Shown piece after piece: positions 1-11,433 of a DNA stretch of 64,000 nt. This stretch comes from Flavobacteriales bacterium (lineage in GTDB: Bacteria > Bacteroidota > Bacteroidia > Flavobacteriales > Weeksellaceae): positions 1-64,000 of the forward strand of contig PDSY01000013.1 in assembly GCA_002747105.1 (NCBI GenBank), written 5' to 3'. The translations under genes and the position numbers were made by a program. How positions within the stretch are numbered: the stretch's first letter is position 1; each line of letters begins with the position of its first letter. The notes below the pieces were generated by a model. That model was not told where the DNA came from. It did not search any database and saw only the letters and a program-made list of their open reading frames with translations.

Positions 1-63
1 AATTTTGAAATAAATAGTCCATAAAAATATCCGTAGATTTTTTTCTAAAAAAAGATAAAATAA

Positions 64-1071
64 TCACTTGATAAAATATTCTATGTCTTTCGTAAAACCG
101 TTACGTCCTATTGTAGTAGTATCAGCAGGATAGTTTTTAAACCTTAACCATTTTTCTTCTTTTCTACCTGTATTAATGTATATAATACCATGCTGTTCAT
201 CTTCTTCTATTTCTAATCTTAATGTTATTTTTTTCGGGTTTCTTTTTTCAATAACCTTATTAACACTCTTCGGAATAGTGAGATGGGTGTCATACAATAT
301 GTTTGTTTTTTTAGACTTCCAATGCACCATCATATCCGCAGGAAGTTTTGATTTAAAAAAAGTATCAAATGGGTACAAATAATAAACTGATCCATCTAAA
401 GAACTATAATCAAGACTTTGACATTCATACTGAGGATTCGTTCTTTCAACATCCATAACAAGAATATTATATTCTTTTTCGTTTTGTGCCCAAGCTTCAT
501 AAGGTATACCATGTAATTGCCAATAAGTATACGCATCTCCCCATGTCTCATAATCTTTTGTTCTTAAACCAATCCCTACACTTTCATCAATATGACCATC
601 TAATTTTGCTTTTGCTAATTCTAAATTAATATAATTATCTACATTTTCGTCATAAACAGAAAACCAAACACGAATCCAGCCTCCTGGAGCCATTCCTACA
701 ACTAATCGAACAGATTCATCAGAATATTTTTTAAATAACTTTTTTAATTTTTCTTGTGGCAAAGGTATCTTTCCTTCAAAGTTTAACCTATCTACTACAC
801 TATAATAATCGATATAAACTTCCTTGGGTATTGCTTTATATTTATTGGCTGATACAATAGCTCCATAAGTATTACCCCAGCCCCAGCAATTAGAAAAACC
901 AGCACCACTACCATAACCCGCATTTCCAAAATTCACATCACCAGCTATGGGATAATATATAGCGCCTGATATTCCTGGTTCCCAATCATATTTTTTTTCT
1001 TGACAAGAAAAAATCAAACAATTACTTAGTATCATCAGTATCCAAAGTCGATATGTAAACAGCTTTTTCAT
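64..1071 (-). CDS. DUF2931-like lipoprotein
   Basis: ORF; N-terminal MKKLFTYRLWILMILSNCLIFSCQE lipobox after an internal Met; Trp/Gly-rich family pattern. Confidence 0.6.
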   Translation of the reverse strand: MKKLFTYRLWILMILSNCLIFSCQEKKYDWEPGISGAIYYPIAGDVNFGNAGYGSGAGFSNCWGWGNTYGAIVSANKYKAIPKEVYIDYYSVVDRLNFEGKIPLPQEKLKKLFKKYSDESVRLVVGMAPGGWIRVWFSVYDENVDNYINLELAKAKLDGHIDESVGIGLRTKDYETWGDAYTYWQLHGIPYEAWAQNEKEYNILVMDVERTNPQYECQSLDYSSLDGSVYYLYPFDTFFKSKLPADMMVHWKSKKTNILYDTHLTIPKSVNKVIEKRNPKKITLRLEIEEDEQHGIIYINTGRKEEKWLRFKNYPADTTTIGRNGFTKDIEYFIK

Positions 1072-1226
1072 AAATGAGAAATTATGGGTTGTCAAAATTA
1101 TGATTTTTTTATTAGATAAACGCCAATTCTTATAGTAAGTCATTAAAAATCTTTGATAAAATCATCGCCCAATGATTACTAACAAAAATCAATCTTTTTT
1201 TTCATTACCAATTTCATAAAAAAGCT

Positions 1227-1234
1227 TAAATTTG
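1227..1234 (+). promoter_or_regulatory. Bacteroidota -7 box TAAATTTG upstream of nhaB
   Basis: TAnnTTTG match 35 bp before the ATG. Confidence 0.55.
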
Positions 1235-1268
1235 CCCAAACTAAAATTTAAATTCAAAAAAATAAATA

Positions 1269-2762
1269 ATGTTACAAAATTTTTTAGGAAACAGTCCGAA
1301 ATGGTTTAAAGGGACGATTGTCGGTATTTTAATCATCAATACCCTTTTATTTTTTGGGCTTCCAATGATAATGGATCATCATAAAGCACTCCAAGTACTT
1401 TCGTGGTTATTCATTGGTGAGTTTATTTTCACTTTGGCAATGGCTTTGAAATGTTACCCTCTACAAAGTGGTGGTTTATTAGCCATTCAGATTTTAGTAT
1501 TTGGACTGACAAGTCCAGACAACGCCTACCACGAAGTAAGTAATAATTTAGAAGTCATCTTGCTGTTAATCTTTATGGTGGCAGGAATTTACTTTATGAA
1601 ACCTTTATTAATGTATATTTTCAGTAAGGTTTTTGTGAATATTAAATCGAAATTGGTGCTTTCTTTCTCCATTACTTTAATTGCTGCCATTTTATCGGCG
1701 TTTTTAGATGCATTGACAGTAACGGCTGTACTAATCAGTGTTTTTGTAGGTTTCTATGGAATTTATCATAAAATTGTATCTAACCCAAATACAGATATTA
1801 ATCAAGATGGAATGCCAGACTCAACAGAATTAAAAGAAAACCTAAAACAATTCAGAGGGTTTTTAAGAAGTTTAATGATGCACGGCGTAGTAGGAACGGC
1901 ATTAGGTGGTGTTTCTACCTTAGTGGGAGAACCTCAAAATTTATTAATCGGTGAGAAAATGGACGAAGATTTTGTGAGTTTCTTCTTACATATGGCTCCT
2001 GTGAGTATGCCTGTTTTAGTCTGTGGATTGGCTACAACATTAATTTTAGAGAAATTAAAAATCTTTGGATACGGTACGAGATTACCAAAACACGTGAGAG
2101 AAATTTTGGAACTTTATACGATAGATCAAAGTGAAAAAATGACCAAAAAGGAAAAAAACAATTTAATGATTCAAGGGATTGCCGCTATTTTATTAGTAGC
2201 ATCTTTGGCATTACACTTGGCACCCGTTGGATTTATTGGTTTAGCGATTATCATTATACAAACATCCTTTATGGGAATTACGCACGAACACGCATTAGGA
2301 AAAGCTTTTGAAGAATCCTTGCCATTTACAGCTTTATTGGTGGTATTTTTCGTAGTGGTATCAATGATTCATGACCAACATTTATTCCAACCTATTATCG
2401 AATGGGCGTTATCTCAACCGATAGAACAGCAACCAGCGATTTTCTATGTTGCCAATGGAGCTTTATCTGCCATTAGTGATAATGTATTCGTAGCGACAGT
2501 TTATATTAATGAGGTTTTTGCAAGTTTTAGCAACGGAGATATTACACAAGAACACCTTAACAAATTAGCCGTAGCCATCAATACAGGAACTAACCTTCCG
2601 AGTGTAGCAACACCTAACGGACAAGCAGCATTTTTGTTCTTGCTGACTTCCTCTCTTGCTCCGCTTATTAAATTATCTTACGGTAAAATGATTAAAATGG
2701 CATTACCTTACACCATTGTTTTAGGTGGTGTTGGTTTACTTTGCGTATATTTATTTATCTAA
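1269..2762 (+). CDS. nhaB: Na+/H+ antiporter NhaB
   Basis: [71 protein letters not shown] motifs of NhaB. Confidence 0.92.
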   Translation: MLQNFLGNSPKWFKGTIVGILIINTLLFFGLPMIMDHHKALQVLSWLFIGEFIFTLAMALKCYPLQSGGLLAIQILVFGLTSPDNAYHEVSNNLEVILLLIFMVAGIYFMKPLLMYIFSKVFVNIKSKLVLSFSITLIAAILSAFLDALTVTAVLISVFVGFYGIYHKIVSNPNTDINQDGMPDSTELKENLKQFRGFLRSLMMHGVVGTALGGVSTLVGEPQNLLIGEKMDEDFVSFFLHMAPVSMPVLVCGLATTLILEKLKIFGYGTRLPKHVREILELYTIDQSEKMTKKEKNNLMIQGIAAILLVASLALHLAPVGFIGLAIIIIQTSFMGITHEHALGKAFEESLPFTALLVVFFVVVSMIHDQHLFQPIIEWALSQPIEQQPAIFYVANGALSAISDNVFVATVYINEVFASFSNGDITQEHLNKLAVAINTGTNLPSVATPNGQAAFLFLLTSSLAPLIKLSYGKMIKMALPYTIVLGGVGLLCVYLFI

Positions 2763-2787
2763 TAAATACGAGATAAACTTCACTTAT

Positions 2788-2831
2788 AAAAAAACACTCC
2801 ATAAACTTTACGCTTATGGAGTGTTTTTTAT
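2788..2831. terminator. bidirectional hairpin terminator between nhaB and pafA-like gene
   Basis: AAAAAACACTCCATAA...TTATGGAGTGTTTTTT inverted repeat with A/T tracts between convergent genes. Confidence 0.85.
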
Positions 2832-2847
2832 TCTATGACTAATGGTA

Positions 2848-4470
2848 TCAATCCACCACTTCTATAATCGGTTGCCCAACCGTTCCGCTTGGGTTTTCAA
2901 TTTGTAAAAGCTGAGCCAAAGTTGGTGCTATATCGGTAATATAATGAGCCTTGCTACTTTCTCCCTGCTGAATACCCGTTCCCATAAAAATCAATGGAAT
3001 ATGAGCATCATAAGAATTCCAAACGCTATGTGTTGTCCCTTTTTTAGCGTAACTCGGTAGCATTCCGTCCTTAGCAATCACCTGAATATCTCCACTTCTC
3101 TTCCAGTTATACCCATTGATGATTTTAGTTTTGATAGGTTCAGGAATAGAGCTTTCGCTTACCTTTTGTAAATCTACGGCGTATAAAATCGTGTCCCAAT
3201 CTTTCAAGAAATCAATAATAAAAGTTTTTACTTCATTCATATCCAAACCTCGCTGAGTAATCGTCTTTTTATTCAAATAAACTTGGTAATTCATTACCCC
3301 TGCTATCAAGTCATCAGTACCAAATTTTGTACGAAGTGCTGTTTTCAATTCATCTTTTAAATCTTTATCAAAAAAACCTGTCGGCATCTGATGCTCTTTC
3401 ATATAACCCACAGCGTGAGCTGCTCCGTGGTCGGCAGTTACAAAAACCAAATAATTTCCCTTCCCTACTTTTTTATCCAAACTTTTGAAAAAAGAAGCTA
3501 AATCTCTATCCAATCGAAGGTAAGTATCTTCCACCTCAATAGAATTAACGCCTGTTAAATGCCCAACATAATCAGTGGAAGCCAAATTAATCGCTAAAAA
3601 ATCAGTGATTTCATCTTGTCCCATTTGATAAGCGTCCACAACAGTATCTGCCAATTCTAAAGTCAGTGTATTTCCGAAAGGTGTTTGCTTGATAATCTTC
3701 TTCTTTTTAGCATAATCTTCCGCTAAATGAGTATAAGGAAAAGTAGGCGTTTTGGCACTTCCTAAAAGTCCTTCCCAAGGTTGATTATCCGCTGTACTCT
3801 CCGTATATTCTTCGATAGGCAATAATGTACTCCAACCGTTTTTCACTAATTTTGCTCCTCTTTTTTGGGCATTAAAAGTATTTAACCACTTTGGTAATTT
3901 GTCCATATAATAAGAACTGGTAACGAAATTTCCTGTTTTACCATCAAACCAAAAAGCTCCCGTTGGGTGGTGCCCTGCTGGTAAAATAGAAGCCCTATCT
4001 TTTAAAGAAACGCCCACCACTTTTGATTGAAAATTAGTCGCCATACCCAATTGGTCGGTAATTGTTGTACTCCACAAGTTTCTTGGAGAGTGAGCACCTA
4101 CTCTTTCGGAAGAGCTTCCTATTCCCTTTACCGATGTATCGGTGGTGCAATAAACCCCTTTACCTGTTTTAGGGTCCAACCAATTGTTCCCTGCAATACC
4201 GTGAATAGAAGGAACAGAGCCTGTATACACCGAAGTATGTCCCAATGCTGTAACACTCGGCACATAATTTATCATTACATTATTCAATGAAAAACCTTGA
4301 TTCAATAATCTTTTGAAACCACCTTTTTGAAACTTATTCTCAAAGCGATGAAGATAATCCCATCTCATTTGGTCAATCACTAAACCTACTACCAATTTAG
4401 GTTTCTCCTGAGCTTTTACCTGAAAAAGGGAACTCAAAACAATCGCTGAAAATCCTATTTTTTTTAACAT
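2848..4470 (-). CDS. alkaline phosphatase family protein, PafA-like
   Basis: LVVGLVIDQMRWDYLHRF, GHTSVYTGSVPSIHGI, TADHGAAHAV; signal peptide from internal start MLKKIGFSAIVLSSLFQVKA. Confidence 0.85.
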   Translation of the reverse strand: MLKKIGFSAIVLSSLFQVKAQEKPKLVVGLVIDQMRWDYLHRFENKFQKGGFKRLLNQGFSLNNVMINYVPSVTALGHTSVYTGSVPSIHGIAGNNWLDPKTGKGVYCTTDTSVKGIGSSSERVGAHSPRNLWSTTITDQLGMATNFQSKVVGVSLKDRASILPAGHHPTGAFWFDGKTGNFVTSSYYMDKLPKWLNTFNAQKRGAKLVKNGWSTLLPIEEYTESTADNQPWEGLLGSAKTPTFPYTHLAEDYAKKKKIIKQTPFGNTLTLELADTVVDAYQMGQDEITDFLAINLASTDYVGHLTGVNSIEVEDTYLRLDRDLASFFKSLDKKVGKGNYLVFVTADHGAAHAVGYMKEHQMPTGFFDKDLKDELKTALRTKFGTDDLIAGVMNYQVYLNKKTITQRGLDMNEVKTFIIDFLKDWDTILYAVDLQKVSESSIPEPIKTKIINGYNWKRSGDIQVIAKDGMLPSYAKKGTTHSVWNSYDAHIPLIFMGTGIQQGESSKAHYITDIAPTLAQLLQIENPSGTVGQPIIEVVD

Positions 4471-4624
4471 AATTTTGCTGTATTTTATAAGTACAAAGAT
4501 AGAATCTTTTTGGTTAAAAAAATAAATAAACTTAAATGTTTCTTTGATAATAAGCAACTCCTTTTATGATGTATGAAATTCTGTACCTCAACTACATAAA
4601 ATCATTGGCATTTCACACAAATAA

Positions 4625-4658
4625 AAACAGCCAAAAGCATTGGTACTTTTGGCTGTTT
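4625..4658 (-). terminator. hairpin terminator downstream of the RND operon
   Basis: AAACAGCCAAAAG...CTTTTGGCTGTTT, just after the minus-strand RND stop codon. Confidence 0.7.
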
Positions 4659-4679
4659 ATTACTGAAAATAAGCGTTTA

Positions 4680-7600
4680 TTATTTCGCTTTTGCTAATTT
4701 TAATCTCCTTCTTTTAATCTTCCATTTAGAAACCAAATAGAACATCACAGGAACGATAATTAGGGTTAAGAAAGTAGCGAAGGTCAGTCCGAAAATAATC
4801 GTCCAAGCCAAAGGTCCCCAAAATGCCACATTATCTCCACCTAATGAAAAATGAGGATTAAGGGTCGTTAACAAGGAAACAATATCAAAATTGAAACCTA
4901 TCGCCAAAGGAATTAATCCTAAAACTGCCGTAAATGCCGTCAATAAAACAGGTCTTAATCTTTCCTTACCTGATTCGATAATGATTTCTGTCACTTCTTC
5001 CAATGATAAATCATCGTGAGATTCTACTTCTTTTTTAGCAGTCAATTCGTCTAATTTTAATACGAAAAAGTCCATTAATACAATTCCGTTTTTCACCACT
5101 ACCCCTGCCAAAGAAATAATTCCCATCATGGTCATTAAAATCACGAAATCCATTCCCGTAATCGACAAGCCTAAAAATACACCTGCGAAACTCAACAAAA
5201 CAGTCATCATAATAATTAATGTTTTGGATAAAGAGTTAAACTGATACACAATAATCGCCGTTACCATTGCCATTGCTAAGAATAAAGCGAATAACAAAAA
5301 TTGCATATTCTTCCCTTGCTCCTCTTGCTCTCCTCCGAAATAATAAGTTACCCCTTCTGGTGCTTGATATCTCTCCAAGGCTGTTTTCACTTTTTGAGCT
5401 ACTTCATTAGAATTAAATCCTTCTTCTTTCAAGACATTAGAATAAATCATAATGGTACGCGTATTATTCTTTCTTTTAATCTTGTTAAAAGTTTTCGTCT
5501 CTCTAAATTGAGCGAAAGTAGAAATAGGCACTTGAACTGTTCCCCTTGGACTGGCTAAGGTAATAGGCTGATTGAACAATAAACTCGCATTTTTTCTTTG
5601 ATCATCTTGTAAACGAATGGCAATATCGTAATCGTTTTTACCATCTTTAAAGGTAGAAATCTCCTGACCAAACAACGCTCTACGCAAGGTAATCCCTGCA
5701 TAACCTGTAGAAACACCCATATTTCCTGCTGTTTCTTTATCAATATCAATAACAAGTTCTGGACTTTCTTTATTAATATCCGTTTTTAATTTTTCAATTC
5801 CTTCAATACCCTGATTATTAATAAATGAAATCATCTTGTTCGCTTCATTTAATAATTCATCATAATCATCACCTTTCAATTCAATCGAAATAGGATAACC
5901 CACAGGAGGACCATCTTGATTTTTCTCTACCGTAACGGTAAATCCTGCAATATCAGGCAATGCTTTTCTAATGTCTTCCATTACATTTTTGGTACTCACT
6001 CCTCTTCTATCAGCATATTCCACATAAGTAATGGTTATTTTAGATTTAAAAGGCGTTTCTGCCTGAGAACCCATATCCACTTGCGGATTGGCAGAACCTT
6101 TTCCCACTTGGGTAACCACAGATTGCACCATAAAGTTCTCGCCACTTTCTTTATCCTCGTATTTTTTAAGTACATTCAAAACTTTGGCTTCCACTTGCAA
6201 TGTAGCCTGATTGGTTTTGGCAATATCCGTTCCTTGCGGATATTCCATATAAATAATGGTTTGCCTTGGCTCTGTTTCTGGAAAGAAAAGTTTTTTTGAA
6301 CGCCCAATTTTCATCATTCCAAAATAAAGAAGAAAAGAAAAAATTAAAACTCCTATCACTCCGCAAAAAGCAATGATTGGGTTTTTACCTTGTAGAATAT
6401 TTCGTAAAACCCCTTGATACCAATTCGTCAATTTTGGGAAAAATGTATTTTGAAAATGGTCAATTTGGCGATAGAAAAATAATTTATAAGACCAAATGGC
6501 AATAATTGCAATCACCGATAAAGTGGTAATCGCCATAAAGAATGATAATCCTGTATAAAGTCTTAATCCACCGAAAACAACTGCCAAAATAATGAAAATC
6601 AAGGTATATCTTTTGGCTTGTTGGTGGGTTAAATTTTTATTTTCTAAAGACATTGCACCTCCTGTCATTGAGGCATTGATAATCAATGCTACAAAAAGCG
6701 ATGCCAAAAGCGTAATGGAAATTGTAATAGGGAAAAACTTCATAAAGTTCCCCATCATCCCTGGCCAAAGTAACATCGGTAAAAAGGCGAAAATCGTTGT
6801 TAAAGTCGAAGTAATTACAGGAACGGCAATTTCTCCAATTCCATATTTAGAGGCTATTTTTCTATTCAGCCCTTTCTCCATATTGGCATAGACATTGTCC
6901 ACCACCACAATTCCATCATCTACCAGCATTCCTAATCCCATTACCATTGCAAAAAGCACCATGGTATTCAGTGTAATTCCCATTGCGTGTAATACAGCAA
7001 AGGCAATCAGCATTGATAAAGGAATAGCCGTTCCTACGAATAAAGAATTTTTCATTCCCATAGAGAAACTTAAAACTCCCATTACCAATAAAATTCCCAT
7101 TAAAATATGGTTTGCCAATTCATTGACCTGATGTTCCACTTGGGTAGATTGGTCGGAAGATAAAATCACTTCTACATCTTTTGGCAAATAGGTTTTTTGT
7201 GCTTTTTCGATGACTTTTTTCGCCTCTTCTACGGTGGAAATCATATTCGTACTACTTCGTTTTTGAATATTCAGCATAATCACATCATCGCCTGACTCAC
7301 GAGCGAAAGTAGTTTTTTCTTTTTCCTTAAACTCCACTTTGGCGATATCTTCTATCCTGATCCCCGGTCTAATGACAAACTTTTTTAAATCATTTGGACT
7401 TTTAATCTCTCCTTTGATACGGACATTGGTACGATTACCATTATTCACTAAATTACCACCTGTAATGGTCATATTTTCGTTTTTCACGGCACGGATAATT
7501 TGGTCAAAACTCACGCCCACCGCATTCATTTTGAATAAATCTACCGCAATTTCTACTTCACTATTATCCAAGCCCGAAATCGGTGCTTTTTTAATAGAAG

Positions 7601-8141
7601 AAACCCTTTCTAAATCTTCTTGTAAATCTTCTGCATATTGTTTGAGGGTAAAAGGCGTATAATTTCCTCTCAAACTGATATTTAAAATAGGAATTTCTTC
7701 CGAAAGATTTAGGTCAAAAACATTGGGAGCCACCTTTGAACCAGAGTCCATTTTTGGCCAATCTCTCCTTGATTTTACTTCATCTACCTTGTCCTTTACC
7801 TTTTGTTTGGCTTCGGAAACACTGAGTTTATCATTAAATTCGACTACAATCAAGGAATAATCCTGAAAAGAACTCGACTTAATTTTATCCACATTGGAAA
7901 TACCTTTTATCTTGTCTTCCAACTCTTCGGTAATCAATTTTTCTACATCTTCGGCAGAGTTTCCCGGGAAAATAGACGAAATATAAATATTATTCTGAAT
8001 AATCTCGGGAAAACTCTCTTTCGGCATCGAGAGATAGGAATAAATCCCCAAAGCCACGATAATGAAAGTCAGTACCGAAACCGTTGTTTTGTTATCCACT
8101 GCCCAACTGGACAAGAAGAATTGTTTTTTATGTTGATTCAT
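4680..8141 (-). CDS. efflux RND transporter permease subunit
   Basis: 1153 aa; SWAVDNKTTVSVLTFIIVALGIYSYLSMPKESFPEI, GMLVDDGIVVVDN, repeated 12-TM RND organisation. Confidence 0.93.
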   Translation of the reverse strand: MNQHKKQFFLSSWAVDNKTTVSVLTFIIVALGIYSYLSMPKESFPEIIQNNIYISSIFPGNSAEDVEKLITEELEDKIKGISNVDKIKSSSFQDYSLIVVEFNDKLSVSEAKQKVKDKVDEVKSRRDWPKMDSGSKVAPNVFDLNLSEEIPILNISLRGNYTPFTLKQYAEDLQEDLERVSSIKKAPISGLDNSEVEIAVDLFKMNAVGVSFDQIIRAVKNENMTITGGNLVNNGNRTNVRIKGEIKSPNDLKKFVIRPGIRIEDIAKVEFKEKEKTTFARESGDDVIMLNIQKRSSTNMISTVEEAKKVIEKAQKTYLPKDVEVILSSDQSTQVEHQVNELANHILMGILLVMGVLSFSMGMKNSLFVGTAIPLSMLIAFAVLHAMGITLNTMVLFAMVMGLGMLVDDGIVVVDNVYANMEKGLNRKIASKYGIGEIAVPVITSTLTTIFAFLPMLLWPGMMGNFMKFFPITISITLLASLFVALIINASMTGGAMSLENKNLTHQQAKRYTLIFIILAVVFGGLRLYTGLSFFMAITTLSVIAIIAIWSYKLFFYRQIDHFQNTFFPKLTNWYQGVLRNILQGKNPIIAFCGVIGVLIFSFLLYFGMMKIGRSKKLFFPETEPRQTIIYMEYPQGTDIAKTNQATLQVEAKVLNVLKKYEDKESGENFMVQSVVTQVGKGSANPQVDMGSQAETPFKSKITITYVEYADRRGVSTKNVMEDIRKALPDIAGFTVTVEKNQDGPPVGYPISIELKGDDYDELLNEANKMISFINNQGIEGIEKLKTDINKESPELVIDIDKETAGNMGVSTGYAGITLRRALFGQEISTFKDGKNDYDIAIRLQDDQRKNASLLFNQPITLASPRGTVQVPISTFAQFRETKTFNKIKRKNNTRTIMIYSNVLKEEGFNSNEVAQKVKTALERYQAPEGVTYYFGGEQEEQGKNMQFLLFALFLAMAMVTAIIVYQFNSLSKTLIIMMTVLLSFAGVFLGLSITGMDFVILMTMMGIISLAGVVVKNGIVLMDFFVLKLDELTAKKEVESHDDLSLEEVTEIIIESGKERLRPVLLTAFTAVLGLIPLAIGFNFDIVSLLTTLNPHFSLGGDNVAFWGPLAWTIIFGLTFATFLTLIIVPVMFYLVSKWKIKRRRLKLAKAK

Positions 8142-8185
8142 TTTATTTTAATTTTTAATTAAAAGATTGAATGATTAAAAAATTA

Positions 8186-8220
8186 TCTAATTTCCAACCT
8201 CTAATATCTAATTTCTAACT
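8186..8220. repeat. degenerate heptamer array (TCTAATT-like x5)
   Basis: TCTAATT TCCAACC TCTAATA TCTAATT TCTAACT in the MFP/RND intergenic gap. Confidence 0.7.
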
Positions 8221-8222
8221 AA

Positions 8223-9482
8223 TCAGTCTATTTTCACTTTTTGTCCGTTCACTAGGCTTTTTGAACCATCAGTAATAATGAAATCTCCTGATTGTAAACC
8301 TGTTGAAATCTCTACTGTATTGGCAGATTTCTCTCCAATTCCGACAAATACTTTCTTCGCTACGGCTTTTTTGCCATTGATGTTTTCGGCTACAAAAACA
8401 TAATTTTTATGTTCAGCATCTTCATATACATACTGATTTTCCACCTGAATAGCGGATGGATTTACATAATCCTGAATTTCTAATTTCGCCAATAAATTAG
8501 GCTTTACAATCCCATCTTCGTTACGAATAGGAATCTGAATATTGAAAGTTCTATTTTGAGGATTGATATAATTCCCCACCAATCTCACACTTGTATTAAT
8601 GGTCTTATTTATCGTAGGTAAAATCACTTTTACAGGTGTTCCTTTTTTGATATTCGCTAAATAAATTTCAGGTACATTGGCTTCGACTTTCATCATTCCC
8701 AAAGCAACTAATTTTACGATTCTTGTTCCCGGTCCTACTACCTGACCATTTTGGGTTATAACTTCGTCCACCACTCCACTAAATGGTGCTCTAATGGTTG
8801 TTTTCGCTAAACTTGCCTTTACATAATCAACAGATTTTTGCGTTGCTCTTACCTGAGATTCGGTTGCTCTCACTTGCATTTTGCTCGCTTCGTAGGCGGT
8901 TTTGGCTTGTAAATATTGGAACTCAGAACCAATTTTTTGTTGCCATAATTTGGCTTGTTTTTGGTAAGTGATTTTGGCTAAGTTTGCTCTTGATTTCACT
9001 TGCTCTAACTGAGATTTAACGGCACTTACCTGAATCTGTGCTTGTTTTAATTTATCCTGCAAACCTCCATCATCTATTCTTCCTAAAACTTGCCCTCGGC
9101 TTACTCTTTGACCTTCTTTCACAAATAAAGTCAATACTCCATTGAACTGTGGTGTAATGGTTACATCTTCATCGGTTTTCACATTACCTTGTAAATCAAT
9201 AGTGTGAGCGAAAGAAGATGGCTCTAACTTTTGAATTTTCACAAAACCTTCTTTTAGAGAAGAAACACCTAATTCGTTAAGTTTTTCATTTACTTTGGAC
9301 AATGATTTTGTTAGGCTATCTATTTTTAATTTTTGATTTTCTTTATAAGCCTTTAAACCTTTAACATCATTGTTTTTGATTAAGGTTTCTAAACTAATAT
9401 CTTTATTATCGTTTGGTTTTGTTTCTTTTTTGCAAGATGCTAATGATGCCAAAACCAATATTGGAATGAGTATTTTTTTCAT
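8223..9482 (-). CDS. efflux RND periplasmic adaptor (HlyD/MFP family) lipoprotein
   Basis: lipobox ILVLASLASCKK; GVLTLFVKEGQRVSRGQVLGRID; TTIRAPFSGVVDEV. Confidence 0.92.
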   Translation of the reverse strand: MKKILIPILVLASLASCKKETKPNDNKDISLETLIKNNDVKGLKAYKENQKLKIDSLTKSLSKVNEKLNELGVSSLKEGFVKIQKLEPSSFAHTIDLQGNVKTDEDVTITPQFNGVLTLFVKEGQRVSRGQVLGRIDDGGLQDKLKQAQIQVSAVKSQLEQVKSRANLAKITYQKQAKLWQQKIGSEFQYLQAKTAYEASKMQVRATESQVRATQKSVDYVKASLAKTTIRAPFSGVVDEVITQNGQVVGPGTRIVKLVALGMMKVEANVPEIYLANIKKGTPVKVILPTINKTINTSVRLVGNYINPQNRTFNIQIPIRNEDGIVKPNLLAKLEIQDYVNPSAIQVENQYVYEDAEHKNYVFVAENINGKKAVAKKVFVGIGEKSANTVEISTGLQSGDFIITDGSKSLVNGQKVKID

Positions 9483-9501
9483 AATTTTTTAATTTCTTTT
9501 T

Positions 9502-10827
9502 TTATAATTTTCCTAATGCTTGGTCTAATTTCGTTTTCGCCTGAATTAAACTCAATGCAGAATTATAATATTTTGTTTGTGATTTATAAAGTTGATTTTC
9601 AGCTTGTTGAAGCTCAAAGCTCGTTCCTAAACCTTCCTTGAATTTAATCTGTTGTTTATGATAAATACTGGAAGACAACTGGATAAGTTCCTTGGCATTA
9701 TTAAACGAATTGTATGCATTTTCGTAATCTATTTGGGCAGATTTCAAATCGTTTTGTAATTTCCTTTGGGTATTATCCAAATCCATTTCAGCTTTTTTCA
9801 CTTCCAATTTGGCCTGTTGGGTTTTATAACTTCTCTGTAATCCACTGAAAATAGGAATGTCCAATTGCAATCCCACCACCGAAGTATTGAACCATTTTTG
9901 GTCTTTATCAAAGAAAGAAAATTCGTTGCTATTTCCATTGTAGGAAGTACTTATAAATCCTGTGAGCGATGGTAAAGCCTTCGATTTTTCGAGTTTCAAT
10001 TTCAGTTTTGATAAACGAAGTACATTTTTCTTTAACTTAAAATCAATATGATTTTGAACATCATTTTTTTCGGTGTCCACCAAGACTTCATTTTTTTGAA
10101 TTAAACTCTTCAAAGTAGACGTAAGTGTTAAAGTTTCATTTAATGGATAACCAATCACATATTTTAAGGACATTAATAATTTCTCCTTTGTTCTTTTTAA
10201 GTTTTCAATATTGGTTATCAATGTTTTATAACTATATTCTAATTGCTCTACATTTTGAAACTCCACCAAACCTAATTCATACGTTTTCTTCATATCATTC
10301 AAAGATTTGGCTACCGTTCTGCGGTTCTCTTCCAAAGTTATCAAATTCTCTTCCATTACCAAAACAGCTGTATAAGCCAATAGCACGCCTTGTTTAATTG
10401 ATAATCTGGTTTTTTGTGCTACCAAATCGGATGTTTCCCGATATGCTTTGGAAGATTCTAAACCTACAATATACGAGCCATTAAAAATCAACTGACGGAG
10501 CGAAATACCACCTGTTGCCGTATGTTTTTGACCAAACTGAACAGGTACATAAACTCCTCTTGGACCTCCCATTATCTCGGCAGGTAACAACTGCGTAGGC
10601 AACTCTAAAAAGTAATTGTATTTCCCTTGTGCATTAATTTGCGGTAAGCCAATACCAATGGTTTCATTGACTTTATGCTTGGCAATTTGTTGATTAATCT
10701 TCGCTTTTTGAATCTCTACATTATGGTCTACTGCATATTGCCACGCATCGTCTATCGAAAGACTTTGCTGGGCAAGAGCAATGGTAGAAAGTATTCCAAA
10801 AAACAAAGTGGATACCTTATTTATCAT
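9502..10827 (-). CDS. TolC family outer membrane efflux protein
   Basis: signal peptide, SLSIDDAWQYAVDHNVEIQKAKINQQIAKHKV, coiled-coil repeats, operon context. Confidence 0.9.
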   Translation of the reverse strand: MINKVSTLFFGILSTIALAQQSLSIDDAWQYAVDHNVEIQKAKINQQIAKHKVNETIGIGLPQINAQGKYNYFLELPTQLLPAEIMGGPRGVYVPVQFGQKHTATGGISLRQLIFNGSYIVGLESSKAYRETSDLVAQKTRLSIKQGVLLAYTAVLVMEENLITLEENRRTVAKSLNDMKKTYELGLVEFQNVEQLEYSYKTLITNIENLKRTKEKLLMSLKYVIGYPLNETLTLTSTLKSLIQKNEVLVDTEKNDVQNHIDFKLKKNVLRLSKLKLKLEKSKALPSLTGFISTSYNGNSNEFSFFDKDQKWFNTSVVGLQLDIPIFSGLQRSYKTQQAKLEVKKAEMDLDNTQRKLQNDLKSAQIDYENAYNSFNNAKELIQLSSSIYHKQQIKFKEGLGTSFELQQAENQLYKSQTKYYNSALSLIQAKTKLDQALGKL

Positions 10828-10836
10828 TTAATTAGT

Positions 10837-11433
10837 TTATTTATAATTTTTTAAAATTTCTTTTCCTTTTTCGGTCGTAATGGCGTGAAGGTAAAACAAC
10901 ATCACCTCATCGCTATAATCCGATTTATTTATTTTATGTGTATCTATAAAAGGGGTACTCTCGTAAGACATTATCAATTGAAAAAATAATTTAGCATACC
11001 ATTTTTCATCAAAATCTGCCCTAAAAAGCCCCTGCTCCCTTCCTGCTTTAACATTTTGGACTAAAATTTCGTTAATACGCTTCGAAACCCCTAATATATG
11101 TTCATTAAAAGTATTCGGATAATATTTAATCAGTTGTCTAATGAAAATAGATTTTTTTTCGTGAGAGGCTTGGGCGATACATTCATCTTTCAACAACAAA
11201 GCTTCAATAGCATTAGATGCTTTTTTCCCCATTGCTTTAATACTGGCAATAATCTGGTAAGATTTATAATCTAAAACTTGTTTTAAAAGCCCTTCTTTAT
11301 TTCCGTATTGTTCATAAAGCGTTTTTTTAGACATGGCAAAAGCCTTGGCAATATCATCCATTGTCAATGCTTTTGCTCCATTTTCAATAAATAATTCCAG
11401 TGTTTTCTCTAAAAACTCGTTTTTTTCTTCCAT
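10837..11433 (-). CDS. TetR/AcrR family transcriptional regulator
   Basis: N-terminal HTH FIENGAKALTMDDIAKAFAMSKKTLYEQYGNKEGLL; first gene of the efflux operon. Confidence 0.9.
   Translation of the reverse strand: MEEKNEFLEKTLELFIENGAKALTMDDIAKAFAMSKKTLYEQYGNKEGLLKQVLDYKSYQIIASIKAMGKKASNAIEALLLKDECIAQASHEKKSIFIRQLIKYYPNTFNEHILGVSKRINEILVQNVKAGREQGLFRADFDEKWYAKLFFQLIMSYESTPFIDTHKINKSDYSDEVMLFYLHAITTEKGKEILKNYK

Noticed and set aside
7803-8162. 119-aa and other plus-strand ORFs across 5301-8162
   Set aside because: All are antisense to the RND permease and show composition typical of shadow ORFs.
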